Below are positions 39,172 to 47,841 of a stretch of DNA of 64,000 nucleotides, piece after piece (within the stretch, counting starts at the first letter, position 1; every line of letters starts with the position of its first letter). The notes under the pieces were generated by a model that saw only the letters and a list, made by a program, of their open reading frames with translations, was not told where the DNA came from and made no database searches. A program made the translations under genes and the position numbers. This DNA comes from Burkholderiales bacterium (GTDB lineage Bacteria; Pseudomonadota; Gammaproteobacteria; Burkholderiales; SG8-41), in the NCBI GenBank assembly GCA_030833315.1, contig JAURHM010000006.1:1-64000 (forward strand), given 5' to 3'.

Positions 39172-39771
39172 ATGGACGTTTCATTCACCTCGACGCTGGT
39201 CGTGCTGCTGCTGGTCATGGACCCGGTCGGCAATATTCCGGTATTCGCCGCGCTGCTGCGCAATCTCGAACCCGCACGACGGCGCCTGGTGATCCTGCGT
39301 GAATGTGCGATCGCTTTCGGACTGCTGCTGTTTTTCCTGTTTTTCGGCCGCAGCATTCTCGACCTGTTCGGCCTGTCCGATTCCTCGCTGAATATCGCCG
39401 GCGGCGTGATCCTGTTCCTCATCGCGATCCGGCTGATCTTCCAGCACCCCGAAGGCGCTTTCGGCACCGACAGCGTTGATTCAGAACCCTTTATCGTCCC
39501 GCTGGCAATCCCCTCGATTGCCGGCCCCTCGGCCATCGCCACTATCGTGCTGGTGGTGTCACGTTCGCCGGAACGCATCACCGACTGGATCATGGCTCTG
39601 GCCATCGCCAGCACGATCACTCTGCTGTTGCTGCTGGCTGCCGACCGTATCGCCCGTCACATCGGCCGCCGCGGACTGGCGGCGCTGGACCGGATGATGG
39701 GACTGATCCTCACCGCCATCGCCGTGGAAATGCTGCTCAAGGGCATCGAGAGCTTCGTCCGCGGGCTCTAA
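39172..39771 (+). CDS. MarC family integral membrane protein
   Basis: 199 aa; LLLVMDPVGNIPVFAALLRNL, PLAIPSIAGPSAIATIVLVVS. Confidence 0.92.
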   Translation: MDVSFTSTLVVLLLVMDPVGNIPVFAALLRNLEPARRRLVILRECAIAFGLLLFFLFFGRSILDLFGLSDSSLNIAGGVILFLIAIRLIFQHPEGAFGTDSVDSEPFIVPLAIPSIAGPSAIATIVLVVSRSPERITDWIMALAIASTITLLLLLAADRIARHIGRRGLAALDRMMGLILTAIAVEMLLKGIESFVRGL

Positions 39772-40060
39772 GCCCCCGCCAATCCGTTTTCCAGCGCCCG
39801 AAATGGCTTGACAGCGTCGCAATTGCGGCATGTTGATATCTCACGCATCGCAACAGAACCAGGCCGCTACAAAAGTCGAACAGCACTGTCAATATCCGGG
39901 GTGCCATACAAATGGCACAAGGGGCAAACGAGTGCTAAGTGTTTGACGTAATTAGGCTTTTACGACGTTTTTTTGACAGCATGCAAGCCTTTGTTTTTTA
40001 TGAATAAATCGGCGCTTTCCCCTTGCGAAAATCCGTTCAAAATTTTTTTTCGCGGGTTCG

Positions 40061-40097
40061 GAGCGCGGTCCGCAAGGTATGCGCCGGGACCGCGCTC
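40061..40097. other. Intergenic hairpin (11-bp perfect inverted repeat)
   Basis: GAGCGCGGTCC-15 nt-GGACCGCGCTC; not followed by a T-run. Confidence 0.7.
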
Positions 40098-40245
40098 ACC
40101 GTTCCGGTGCATGGCCCGAAAAAGCATGCACAATTTCTGTGGATAAGTCTGTGAGCAAACCCAAAAATACCGGGCCGGGACTGCGCCACACCGGCGCACA
40201 AATGAGCTTGCCTAAAATTTCATCAATTACGCCACTATCTGTACC

Positions 40246-40908
40246 ATGACCGCCCGGCAGCCCCTTCTTCACCTCATCGCCGCAGTCGCCGCCCTGCTGA
40301 TCACATCAGTTAGTGCGCACGAACCTCTGACGCTGCACATCGCACATCGCGCCGCAATACGCGACCTGCCGGCGCCCGCCGCCACAACACAGTCTCTGGA
40401 GTTACGTGTGGTCAATCTTGATCAATGGCCGGAAGCAGAGATCCACGCTGCTTTGCGCAGCACTGCACAAATCCTCGGCCAGTGCGGCATCCGAGTCACC
40501 CGCGCCGACCTGCTGCAGGTCACCGCGCCTGAAAGCCACCGTCATTTCGACACGCCGCGCTCGCGTGAACTGGCACGCGAGCTGGCACTGCCAAAACCCG
40601 CGGTTTTTTTTACCGCCGGCACGCGCCAGATCCCGGCCTTTGATGCCGAAGCCATCGGCCGCGGCAACAGCCGCACGCGCCCGGAACTTGCTGACACCGT
40701 GTGGATCGCCAAAGGTGCGCGCGACCTGGGTATCGTCGTCGCGCATGAACTCGCTCATGTACTGATGGACAGCGGCGAACATGACAGCAGTTCCGGCAAT
40801 CTGATGAGCGAGTCAACCACGCCGCAGAACACGCAACTCACCGCCGCGCAATGCGAACGCCTCAATGCCACCGGCCGGCGCAACGGCCTGTTGCGCGGCG
40901 TAGACTGA
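40246..40908 (+). CDS. Secreted metzincin-like zinc metallopeptidase candidate
   Basis: Signal peptide; VVAHELAHVLMDSGEHDSSSGNLMSESTT (HExxH, downstream His, NLM Met-turn-like). Confidence 0.65.
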   Translation: MTARQPLLHLIAAVAALLITSVSAHEPLTLHIAHRAAIRDLPAPAATTQSLELRVVNLDQWPEAEIHAALRSTAQILGQCGIRVTRADLLQVTAPESHRHFDTPRSRELARELALPKPAVFFTAGTRQIPAFDAEAIGRGNSRTRPELADTVWIAKGARDLGIVVAHELAHVLMDSGEHDSSSGNLMSESTTPQNTQLTAAQCERLNATGRRNGLLRGVD

Positions 40909-40913
40909 CGTTC

Positions 40914-42719
40914 ATGCCGATCACCCTGCAGCTGCAGCTGAGCGAAGGGCCGTGGAATCCGGGGCTGCAATCGCAGATCCCCGCCGATCTGCTGCCGTTG
41001 GCGACGATCTACCGGCCCGAATACGTACGCACCACGCTGCGCGAGGCGCGCGAACTTGCCGACCTCACCGGCCTGGCGATGGAAGAACTGGTGGTCTTCC
41101 GCCCCGAACGCCTGGTCGTGCATGAACTGCTCGCACTCGTCACCGCCGATTTCACGGTGGAAGACGGCCAGAAAACCGAAGATCTCGGCATCAACTTCAG
41201 GCGCATGACCGACGCGCTGCTGGCGCGTCACATCGCGCCGCAGATGCCGCAGATTGTTGCCGCTTACGAAACCGTCCGCAGTCGCCTGCACGAAGCCGCA
41301 ACCGCAGAGCTCGAACGCGGCCTCCACGAAGACATTGCCGCCGCCAAACCGGCGCGCGGCTTCTGGGCGCAGCTGTTCGGCAAACACAAAACCGCACCGG
41401 TCATTGATGAAGGTGAAACCACCGACGTGCGCGCAATCCGTCGCTGGGAAGCACAGTCACAGTCCGCTGCCGATCCGCTGGTTCGCGCCGCAGCTGCCGC
41501 ACTGGCCCGCGTCGCCACCGCGATGCTCAACCGCCATGGCCGGCTGTGGCGCGACCGCGCGCTGATCGCCCGCGTCGCCACCGATCTCGCCTGCAATGAA
41601 TACGGCAGCGAGGAAATCAGCCGGCTGATCGAGCCTTATGTGCAGCGCGGCGCCGACGCTGAAGGTTTCCGCCGCCTGCCGGTGCAGGCGCAGCCGGTGG
41701 TGATGAACACCAAGGGCGCCTCCGCCGCCGGTAAAAGCACATTACGCCCACTGCAGCGCGCGCTCGCCGCACGCATCGGCGTCAGCTGGCAGGATTTCGC
41801 GCTGATCAGCCCGGATATTTTCCGCAAGTTCCTGCTCGACTATTCGACGCTGGGGCCGGCCTATAAATACGCCGGCTCCTTCAGCGGCCACGAACTGCAG
41901 ATCGTCGATCACAAACTCGACCGCACGATGGCGCGCAAGGCCGAGCGCGGCCTGATGTCGCATCTGCTGATCGACCGTTTCCGCTTTGATACCTTCGCGC
42001 CGGCATCGGATGTCGCCGGCAGTAATCTGCTGACGCGTTTCGGCAGCCTCGTCTATCTGTTTTTCTTGATCACGCCGCCGGACGCCACCGTTGAGCGCGC
42101 TTGGTACCGCGGCCTCGAAGTCGGCCGCTACAAGGCTGTCGATGACCTGCTCGCGCACAACGTCGAAGCCTTCTCCGGCGTGCCCGAGGTGTTTTTCACC
42201 TGGGCGCTGGCCGCCGACAAGAAGGTGCATTACGAATTCCTCGACAACAGCGTCGCACTCGGCGAGACACCACGCACCGTGGCCTTCGGCTGGAACGGCG
42301 AAATGCATGTACTCGATGTCGGCGGCATGCTCGACATCGAGCGTTACCGCAAAATCCATGTCGAAGCGCGCACGCCGTGCGAGGTCTACCCCGGTGCCGC
42401 CGAAATGACGCCGGAGAACAACACCCAGTTTCTCGCGCAGTGCATCCGCCGCCTGCCCATCGTCAATTTTGCCGATCGCAGCAGCCAGCGCATCTGGCTG
42501 CGCATGGAACAGGGCAAGCCGGCGTGGTTCGATCCCGCCGCGCTGGCCCTCGCCATCACCGATCCCGAAACCCGCGCCGGCATCGCCGCGATTGCACCGG
42601 AAGCACTGAGCGGCCACAAGCTGCCGGAAGCCACCGCACGCATCCTCGACAGCGAGCGCCTGCACACACTGGGCAACTGGGGCCTCGCATGCGAAGATGT
42701 TGAAAAAATTCCTGAATAA
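40914..42719 (+). CDS. P-loop kinase, zeta-toxin-like domain protein (601 aa)
   Basis: Likely ATG 40914; Walker A-like VVMNTKGASAAGKSTLRPLQRAL; SPDIFRKFLLDYSTLGPAYKYAGSFSGHELQIVDHKLDR; MSHLLIDRFRFDTF. Confidence 0.65.
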   Translation: MPITLQLQLSEGPWNPGLQSQIPADLLPLATIYRPEYVRTTLREARELADLTGLAMEELVVFRPERLVVHELLALVTADFTVEDGQKTEDLGINFRRMTDALLARHIAPQMPQIVAAYETVRSRLHEAATAELERGLHEDIAAAKPARGFWAQLFGKHKTAPVIDEGETTDVRAIRRWEAQSQSAADPLVRAAAAALARVATAMLNRHGRLWRDRALIARVATDLACNEYGSEEISRLIEPYVQRGADAEGFRRLPVQAQPVVMNTKGASAAGKSTLRPLQRALAARIGVSWQDFALISPDIFRKFLLDYSTLGPAYKYAGSFSGHELQIVDHKLDRTMARKAERGLMSHLLIDRFRFDTFAPASDVAGSNLLTRFGSLVYLFFLITPPDATVERAWYRGLEVGRYKAVDDLLAHNVEAFSGVPEVFFTWALAADKKVHYEFLDNSVALGETPRTVAFGWNGEMHVLDVGGMLDIERYRKIHVEARTPCEVYPGAAEMTPENNTQFLAQCIRRLPIVNFADRSSQRIWLRMEQGKPAWFDPAALALAITDPETRAGIAAIAPEALSGHKLPEATARILDSERLHTLGNWGLACEDVEKIPE

Positions 42720-42731
42720 AAACATCGCCCT

Positions 42732-43910
42732 ATGAATATCCTGCTGCCCGGCGCCAATGGCGCCCTGACGACCTACACACTGCGCGGCCCCTGCGCCTTT
42801 GATGCCCCCACAGCGCCGTTCAACCGTGTCGCCTATGCCGCAGCGCATGTCGTCGCCGATCCGCGCGCCGCGATCAATCCCTGGCAGCAGACCGCGATCG
42901 ACTGGGACGCCACGCTCGCCTACCGCCATTACCTTTGGAGTCTCGGTTTCGGCGTCGCTGAAGCGATGGACACCGCACAGCGCGGCATGGGCATGGACTG
43001 GAAGGATTCGCTGGAACTGATTCAGCGCTCAGCGGCAGCAGCGCGCGATGTACCCGGCGCACTGCTCGCCTCCGGCTGCGGCACCGACCAGCTCGCCCTC
43101 GAAGAAGCCAAAACCCTCGACGACGTGATCCGCGCCTATGAAGAACAGATGGCCGCGATCGAACGCGCCGGCGGACGCCTGATCCTGATGGCCAGCCGCG
43201 CGCTGGTGCGCGTCGCGCGCAGCCCTGCCGATTACGAAAAGGTTTACGACCGCTTGCTGCGCCAGGCGCGCGAACCGGTGATCCTGCACTGGCTGGGCGG
43301 AATGTTCGACCCCGCACTGGAAGGTTACTGGGGCAGCCTCGAACTGCCGGGGGCGATCAACACCGCGCTGGGCGTGATCAACGCCAATGCGGCCAAGGTC
43401 GACGGCATCAAGATGTCATTGCTCGACAAGGACATCGAAATCGCGATGCGCCGCCGCCTGCCCGCGGGCGTGCGCATCTACACCGGCGACGATTTCAATT
43501 ACGCCGAACTGATTGCCGGCGACGGTGAAGGTTCGCTGCCCAACCACGGTCACAGCGATGCACTGCTGGGCATTTTTGACACCATCGCGCCGGCCGCCAG
43601 CGCCGCACTCGGCAAACTCGCGCAAGGTGATACAGCCGGCTTCCACCGCATCCTCGAACCGACAGTGCCGCTGTCACGCCATATGTTCCGAGCGCCGACC
43701 TGGCATTACAAAACCGGCGTGGTGTTCATGGCCTGGCTCAACGGCCACCAGGATCACTTCGTGATGGTGGGCGGCCAGCAGAGTGCACGGTCGCTGATGC
43801 ACTTTGTTGAACTGTTCAAACTGGCCGATGCAGCAGGATTGTTGCTGAAACCGGAACTGGCGGTGGCGCGAATGAAGAAGCTACTGAAATTGCACGGCGT
43901 CGGTCAATAA
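42732..43910 (+). CDS. DUF993 family protein (aldolase-like)
   Basis: 392 aa; FNRVAYAAAHVVADPRAAINPWQQTAIDWDATLAYRHYLWSLGFGVAEAMDTAQRGMGMDW. Confidence 0.8.
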   Translation: MNILLPGANGALTTYTLRGPCAFDAPTAPFNRVAYAAAHVVADPRAAINPWQQTAIDWDATLAYRHYLWSLGFGVAEAMDTAQRGMGMDWKDSLELIQRSAAAARDVPGALLASGCGTDQLALEEAKTLDDVIRAYEEQMAAIERAGGRLILMASRALVRVARSPADYEKVYDRLLRQAREPVILHWLGGMFDPALEGYWGSLELPGAINTALGVINANAAKVDGIKMSLLDKDIEIAMRRRLPAGVRIYTGDDFNYAELIAGDGEGSLPNHGHSDALLGIFDTIAPAASAALGKLAQGDTAGFHRILEPTVPLSRHMFRAPTWHYKTGVVFMAWLNGHQDHFVMVGGQQSARSLMHFVELFKLADAAGLLLKPELAVARMKKLLKLHGVGQ

Positions 43911-43992
43911 CCAATATATCTGTCTTTGAGAACAAGTCACAGAAAGTCTGACGAAGCCACAAAATGGGGGCGGTCGCGGGTGTCCGGTTCCG

Positions 43993-44007
43993 CAACCCGA
44001 AGCGGAC
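43993..44007 (+). repeat. Flanking repeat copy 1, CAACCCGAAGCGGAC
   Basis: 14/15 identical, same orientation, to 45138-45152. Confidence 0.6.
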
Positions 44008-44272
44008 ATTCAGACCAAACAAATATCCCACCGCAACGGCGCCCCCCTTTTTGTCAGTCAGGGCATAGGATTTGTTCTAAGCGCTACAAAACTGTCACAA
44101 CAGGGTCCGAAGATAATTCGGATGACTGCCACCGGATAAAGTTTTCTTATGCAACCCAAGGCGCCGCGTGACACCCGTTTGACATGGATCAATGCGGTTG
44201 GGCGAAAAAGCGCGTGAAGTAAACATCAACGCAGTTCTTTGAATGCGCACCTTAATACGGAGGAAGCAGGCA

Positions 44273-45070
44273 ATGAACGGACTCGCCGCAGGTGCTGTAC
44301 GCTGCCAGCCTTGTGAGTCGTTGTTGCTTGCGGCATCGATGGTCACCGTTCTGCTGACCGTGACGGTCCAGCCCGTATTCGCCCAGCATGGCGAGCGCAG
44401 CGGCAAGCAGGTTGTCGAATCGGTGTGCACCGGCTGCCATGCTGAAGGTCTCAACGGGGCCCCCAAGATCGGCGACAAAAGTGCATGGATTCCGAGGTTG
44501 TCGCATGGTCTGCCACTGCTCTTACAATCCGCGATTCGCGGCCATGGCGGCATGCCACCGCGCGGCGGCGTCGCCAGCCTCACAGACAACGAGATCCGCA
44601 GCGCCATTATTTACATGTTTTATCCGGTTGTGCCGCCGGTTGGCACCCCGGGGATGAGCAGCCGCGAGTCGGGTGCAACTGGCAAGAACGCAGACCCGAA
44701 CTACAGAACGGCTGGGAATATGGAAATCTACCTGGGGATTGCGCCTGCGAGCCGCCTGCGTGGCTTTCCCAGTGGCTCCCCCGAGCGATCGATGCACGGC
44801 GGCCTGCCGGGCGGCGAGAACTATCAGCACGTCAACATTACCCTGCTCGACCAAAAGCGCAAAGCTCCGATTACCGGTGCGAAGGTAGACGTTCGGGTCG
44901 AGCAGCCGAACCTGGCGCGAGTATCGAAGATGCTTGAACCGATGCCGTTCGGGGGATCGTATGGCAACTACGTGAGGATACGGACAGACATTGGTTACCG
45001 CATTACCGTCAACGTGCAGATCCCAGGCGCTGCGCGGCCGACCGAGGTCCACTTTGAGCATGAGCACTGA
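44273..45070 (+). CDS. Secreted c-type cytochrome with C-terminal beta-sandwich/FixH-like extension
   Basis: RBS ggagg; VVESVCTGCHAEGLNGAPKIGDKSAW (CxxCH); C-terminal YLGIAPASRLRGF...HVNITLLDQKRKAPITGAKVDVRV...YRITVNVQIPGAARPTEVHFEHEH. Confidence 0.8.
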   Translation: MNGLAAGAVRCQPCESLLLAASMVTVLLTVTVQPVFAQHGERSGKQVVESVCTGCHAEGLNGAPKIGDKSAWIPRLSHGLPLLLQSAIRGHGGMPPRGGVASLTDNEIRSAIIYMFYPVVPPVGTPGMSSRESGATGKNADPNYRTAGNMEIYLGIAPASRLRGFPSGSPERSMHGGLPGGENYQHVNITLLDQKRKAPITGAKVDVRVEQPNLARVSKMLEPMPFGGSYGNYVRIRTDIGYRITVNVQIPGAARPTEVHFEHEH

Positions 45071-45136
45071 AAAAACGGAACGGGATCTCACTTCGGCATC
45101 ATTACTGTTCTGCCGCCGTACCGGCGGCAACCCGTT

Positions 45137-45256
45137 CCAACCCGTAGCGGACGGTCTCCACGCAAACAAAAACCCGCCGCGGCGGGCTCAGTAAAAAGTC
45201 TGAATCCGGCTAGCGCGGACCGTCCGCTTCTGGCCGATAACAGTCATACGGGTTGG
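45137..45256. repeat. Nested, interrupted inverted repeat downstream of cytochrome gene; includes flanking repeat copy 2 (45138-45152)
   Basis: CCAACCCGTAGCGGACGGTC (45137-45156) vs GACCGTCCGCT (45218-45228)+19 nt+ACGGGTTGG (45248-45256); inner hairpin CCCGCCGCGGCGGG at 45173-45186. Confidence 0.75.
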
Positions 45257-45299
45257 GGAGCGAATTCCAACCTGAAGCGCCAGTACCCCACACAGTAGG

Positions 45300-46775
45300 T
45301 CACGAAATCTTCGCCGCCTTCTTGATCGCCGCCACCTTCGCCATCTCCGGCGACTTCTTGTAATGCGCATCCAGCGGATAACAGCCTGACACCAAGCCGT
45401 GACGCGGCGCGGTGGTGCAGTCGCTGAAGGTGCGGCAAAGACGTTTGCGCTGCAGCGGCCGCCCGGCGAGTACGTCGGCGGGAAGGTCGGGATAGGAGAG
45501 CATCATGCGGCCAAGGCCAACGCTGTCGGTCCAGCCGGCGCGCACCGCCGCCTGTGCAACGTTGGGCAGGAATTCCTGCAGATAGGTGTAACCGCTGCCG
45601 ACGAACACCGCACCCGGGAAGGCCTGCTTGAGTTCGCGCACCACATTCAAATGCCTCATCACCCCGATCAGCGGATCTTCCGGCGGGTGGTAGCCGTCGG
45701 AAGGTGGATACAGCGCGGGGCGCGTCAGGTGCGGGTTGTAATAAGGGCTGCCCAGCGTGATATTGAAAAGGTGAATGCCGAGGTCTCGTGCGATGGCGAT
45801 GACTGACTTGGTTTCACTGAGATCGAAGGCCAGCGGATCGGATTCCTTCGTACCGAAGCCGTAGCGGTACGGCAGCAGATTCGCAAAATCCTCCGGCGCG
45901 CCCGCCCCCATCGCGTCCGCCGTAGTCAGCGCGGGATCGGGACGGAAGGGCACCAGATCCGCAGCGGAAATGCGCATGCCGAACTTCATGCCCGGCGCTT
46001 CGGCTTTGATGCCGGCGACGATTTCACGCAGGAAACGCGTGCGGTTTTCCAGCGAGCCGCCGAATTCACCGTCGCGGGTTTTCGCGGACAGGAACTCGTG
46101 GCCGAGGTAGCCGTGGCAGGCTTTGACATCGACAAACTCGAAACCGAGCTTCGCCGCGCGTTTGGCGGTCTGCACATAATCATCAATCAGCCGGCGGATT
46201 TCGCCGTCGCTGATCAGCGGATAGTCGGGGCCGAGTTTCTGGCGGCGGTCGAGCAGCGGATGCCGGTAGAGGATCATCGGCTCCATCTTGTGATGATCGT
46301 TGGGTTTGCAGAAACGGCCGGAGTGCGTCAGTTGCAGGCCGACGACCAGCCCCTTGTCATCACCCATCGCTGTGCGGTGCGCGGCGACCAGGGATTCGCG
46401 CATCGCACCGATTTCGGCTTCCGTGTGCGCATTGAGCATCAACTGATTCGGATTGGCGCGGCCGTCGGGGCGCACCGCAATCGCTTCGCAACCCCAGATC
46501 AGCTTGGCGCCGGAGGAACCGAAACGCTCCCAGCGCCGCCGCGTATTGTCAGAGGGACACCCGTCGTTCAGCGCATCCCAGCCTTCCATCGGATGTACGG
46601 TATAGCGGTTGCCGATGGTCAGGCCATCGACCTTGAGCGGCGCAGCCATCGGCGACGCAGGCCCGGCTTCAAGTGCATCGTCGCAGGGCATGTCAAGCCC
46701 GAGACGCTGCAGGTTTTCCCGGAATCCCATTGCGGTCTGCAGCGATTTGACCTTGACGTAATCACCGAACTTCAT
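45300..46775 (-). CDS. NADH:flavin oxidoreductase (Old Yellow Enzyme family)
   Basis: Likely start MKFGDYVKVKSLQTAMGF at 46775; HPMEGWDALNDGCPSDNTRRRWERFGSSGAKLIWG, GLQLTHSGRF, FVDVKACHGYLGHEFLS. Confidence 0.9.
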   Translation of the reverse strand: MKFGDYVKVKSLQTAMGFRENLQRLGLDMPCDDALEAGPASPMAAPLKVDGLTIGNRYTVHPMEGWDALNDGCPSDNTRRRWERFGSSGAKLIWGCEAIAVRPDGRANPNQLMLNAHTEAEIGAMRESLVAAHRTAMGDDKGLVVGLQLTHSGRFCKPNDHHKMEPMILYRHPLLDRRQKLGPDYPLISDGEIRRLIDDYVQTAKRAAKLGFEFVDVKACHGYLGHEFLSAKTRDGEFGGSLENRTRFLREIVAGIKAEAPGMKFGMRISAADLVPFRPDPALTTADAMGAGAPEDFANLLPYRYGFGTKESDPLAFDLSETKSVIAIARDLGIHLFNITLGSPYYNPHLTRPALYPPSDGYHPPEDPLIGVMRHLNVVRELKQAFPGAVFVGSGYTYLQEFLPNVAQAAVRAGWTDSVGLGRMMLSYPDLPADVLAGRPLQRKRLCRTFSDCTTAPRHGLVSGCYPLDAHYKKSPEMAKVAAIKKAAKIS

Positions 46776-47042
46776 GGTTCTCCCCGATCTGCTGCGCCAT
46801 TTTCCGGCCGTTGTTGTCGGGCGGCGACAGCCACCCACAATGATTGTCGCCGTAAGCCGCCACACTGGCAAGAAATCACCCTTTAAAAACGCCGCGGAAA
46901 CATCTGCTTACACATTAATACAGAATGGCACAAGGCAAGCCCTTAATCTGTGGCCGTGGTTCAAAGCAAGGGATCACGCATAAGAACAGTGAACACAGGG
47001 GCACGCGGTACACCACACCGTGGCCACACAAAGGAGACCAGA

Positions 47043-47333
47043 ATGAAACGGATGACAGGTGCAGTGTTGGCGGCGGTGATGCTGGCAGCAGCTCCCGCCT
47101 GGGCGGATCGCGGTGATGACCGCGGCCGGGGTCACGGACATGGGCATGGCCATGAGCATAAACACTGGAAGGATGCGCGGCATTACCACCCGCACTATGC
47201 TCCACCGCGCGTGGTTTACCGCGAAGTGGTGCGCCACCATGCTTACTACGCACCGGCACCGGTGTATTACGCGCCTCGGCCGGCAGCCGGGATCCATGTC
47301 GTGCTGCCGAATATTTATATCCCGATTCGTTAA
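47043..47333 (+). CDS. Small secreted His-rich protein
   Basis: MKRMTGAVLAAVMLAAAPAWADRGDDRGRGHGHGHGHEHKHWKDARHYHPHY...; RBS aaggag; followed by a terminator. Confidence 0.75.
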   Translation: MKRMTGAVLAAVMLAAAPAWADRGDDRGRGHGHGHGHEHKHWKDARHYHPHYAPPRVVYREVVRHHAYYAPAPVYYAPRPAAGIHVVLPNIYIPIR

Positions 47334-47348
47334 CGGCAGGGCGCAATA

Positions 47349-47383
47349 AAAACGGCAGGGTATGACACCCTGCCGTTTTCTTT
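47349..47383. terminator. Rho-independent terminator (convergent)
   Basis: aaaCGGCAGGGTatgacACCCTGCCGttttcttt. Confidence 0.8.
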
Positions 47384-47396
47384 GTACGGAGCCGGA

Positions 47397-47825
47397 TTAT
47401 TTTTTGAGCAGTGACTTGAGACCGGTCAGCGCGAACCTGTAGCTTTCGATACCGAAGCCGTAAACGCAGGCCTTGCACACCGGCAGCATTACCGAAGTAG
47501 TGCCGCGCGCCGTCGGATTGCTCAAGTGGACTTCGATCACCGGGAATTTCATCTGCGCCACCGCTGCACGCAGCGGACCGGTGACCATGGTAAAGCCGCC
47601 GGGGTTCATCACCACACCGGCGATGTCGCTGTCGAAGGCCTGGTAGAGCTTGTTGACGACTTCTCCTTCGATATTGGAGTGGAAGAACGAGACTTCGATT
47701 CCGAGCTCCCTGGCGTAACCGCGGATATGTTCTTCATACTGCGGCAGCGTCATCGGGCCGAAGACGTCGAGCTGCACCTTGCCTCGCATGTCGAGGCCGG
47801 CGCCGTGGATGACCAGTATTTTCAT
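47397..47825 (-). CDS. aroQ: Type II 3-dehydroquinate dehydratase
   Basis: 142 aa; MKILVIHGAGLDMRG, SFFHSNIEGEVVNKLYQA, GVVMNPGGFTMV, PVIEVHLSNP. Confidence 0.85.
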   Translation of the reverse strand: MKILVIHGAGLDMRGKVQLDVFGPMTLPQYEEHIRGYARELGIEVSFFHSNIEGEVVNKLYQAFDSDIAGVVMNPGGFTMVTGPLRAAVAQMKFPVIEVHLSNPTARGTTSVMLPVCKACVYGFGIESYRFALTGLKSLLKK

Positions 47826-47841
47826 CGCATTTCTCTCATGG

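Noticed and set aside
40138-40146. Replication origin
   Set aside because: Only one DnaA box, no dnaA/dnaN/rpmH genes nearby.
40914-42719. Toxin-antitoxin module based on the zeta-like kinase
   Set aside because: No epsilon-type antitoxin ORF nearby, protein is far longer than zeta toxins, and it sits in an apparent metabolic operon.
47397-47825. AroQ-like protein as a non-shikimate catabolic enzyme
   Set aside because: Its Bug neighbour is suggestive, but the motifs are those of ordinary type II dehydroquinate dehydratase; no evidence for a different activity.
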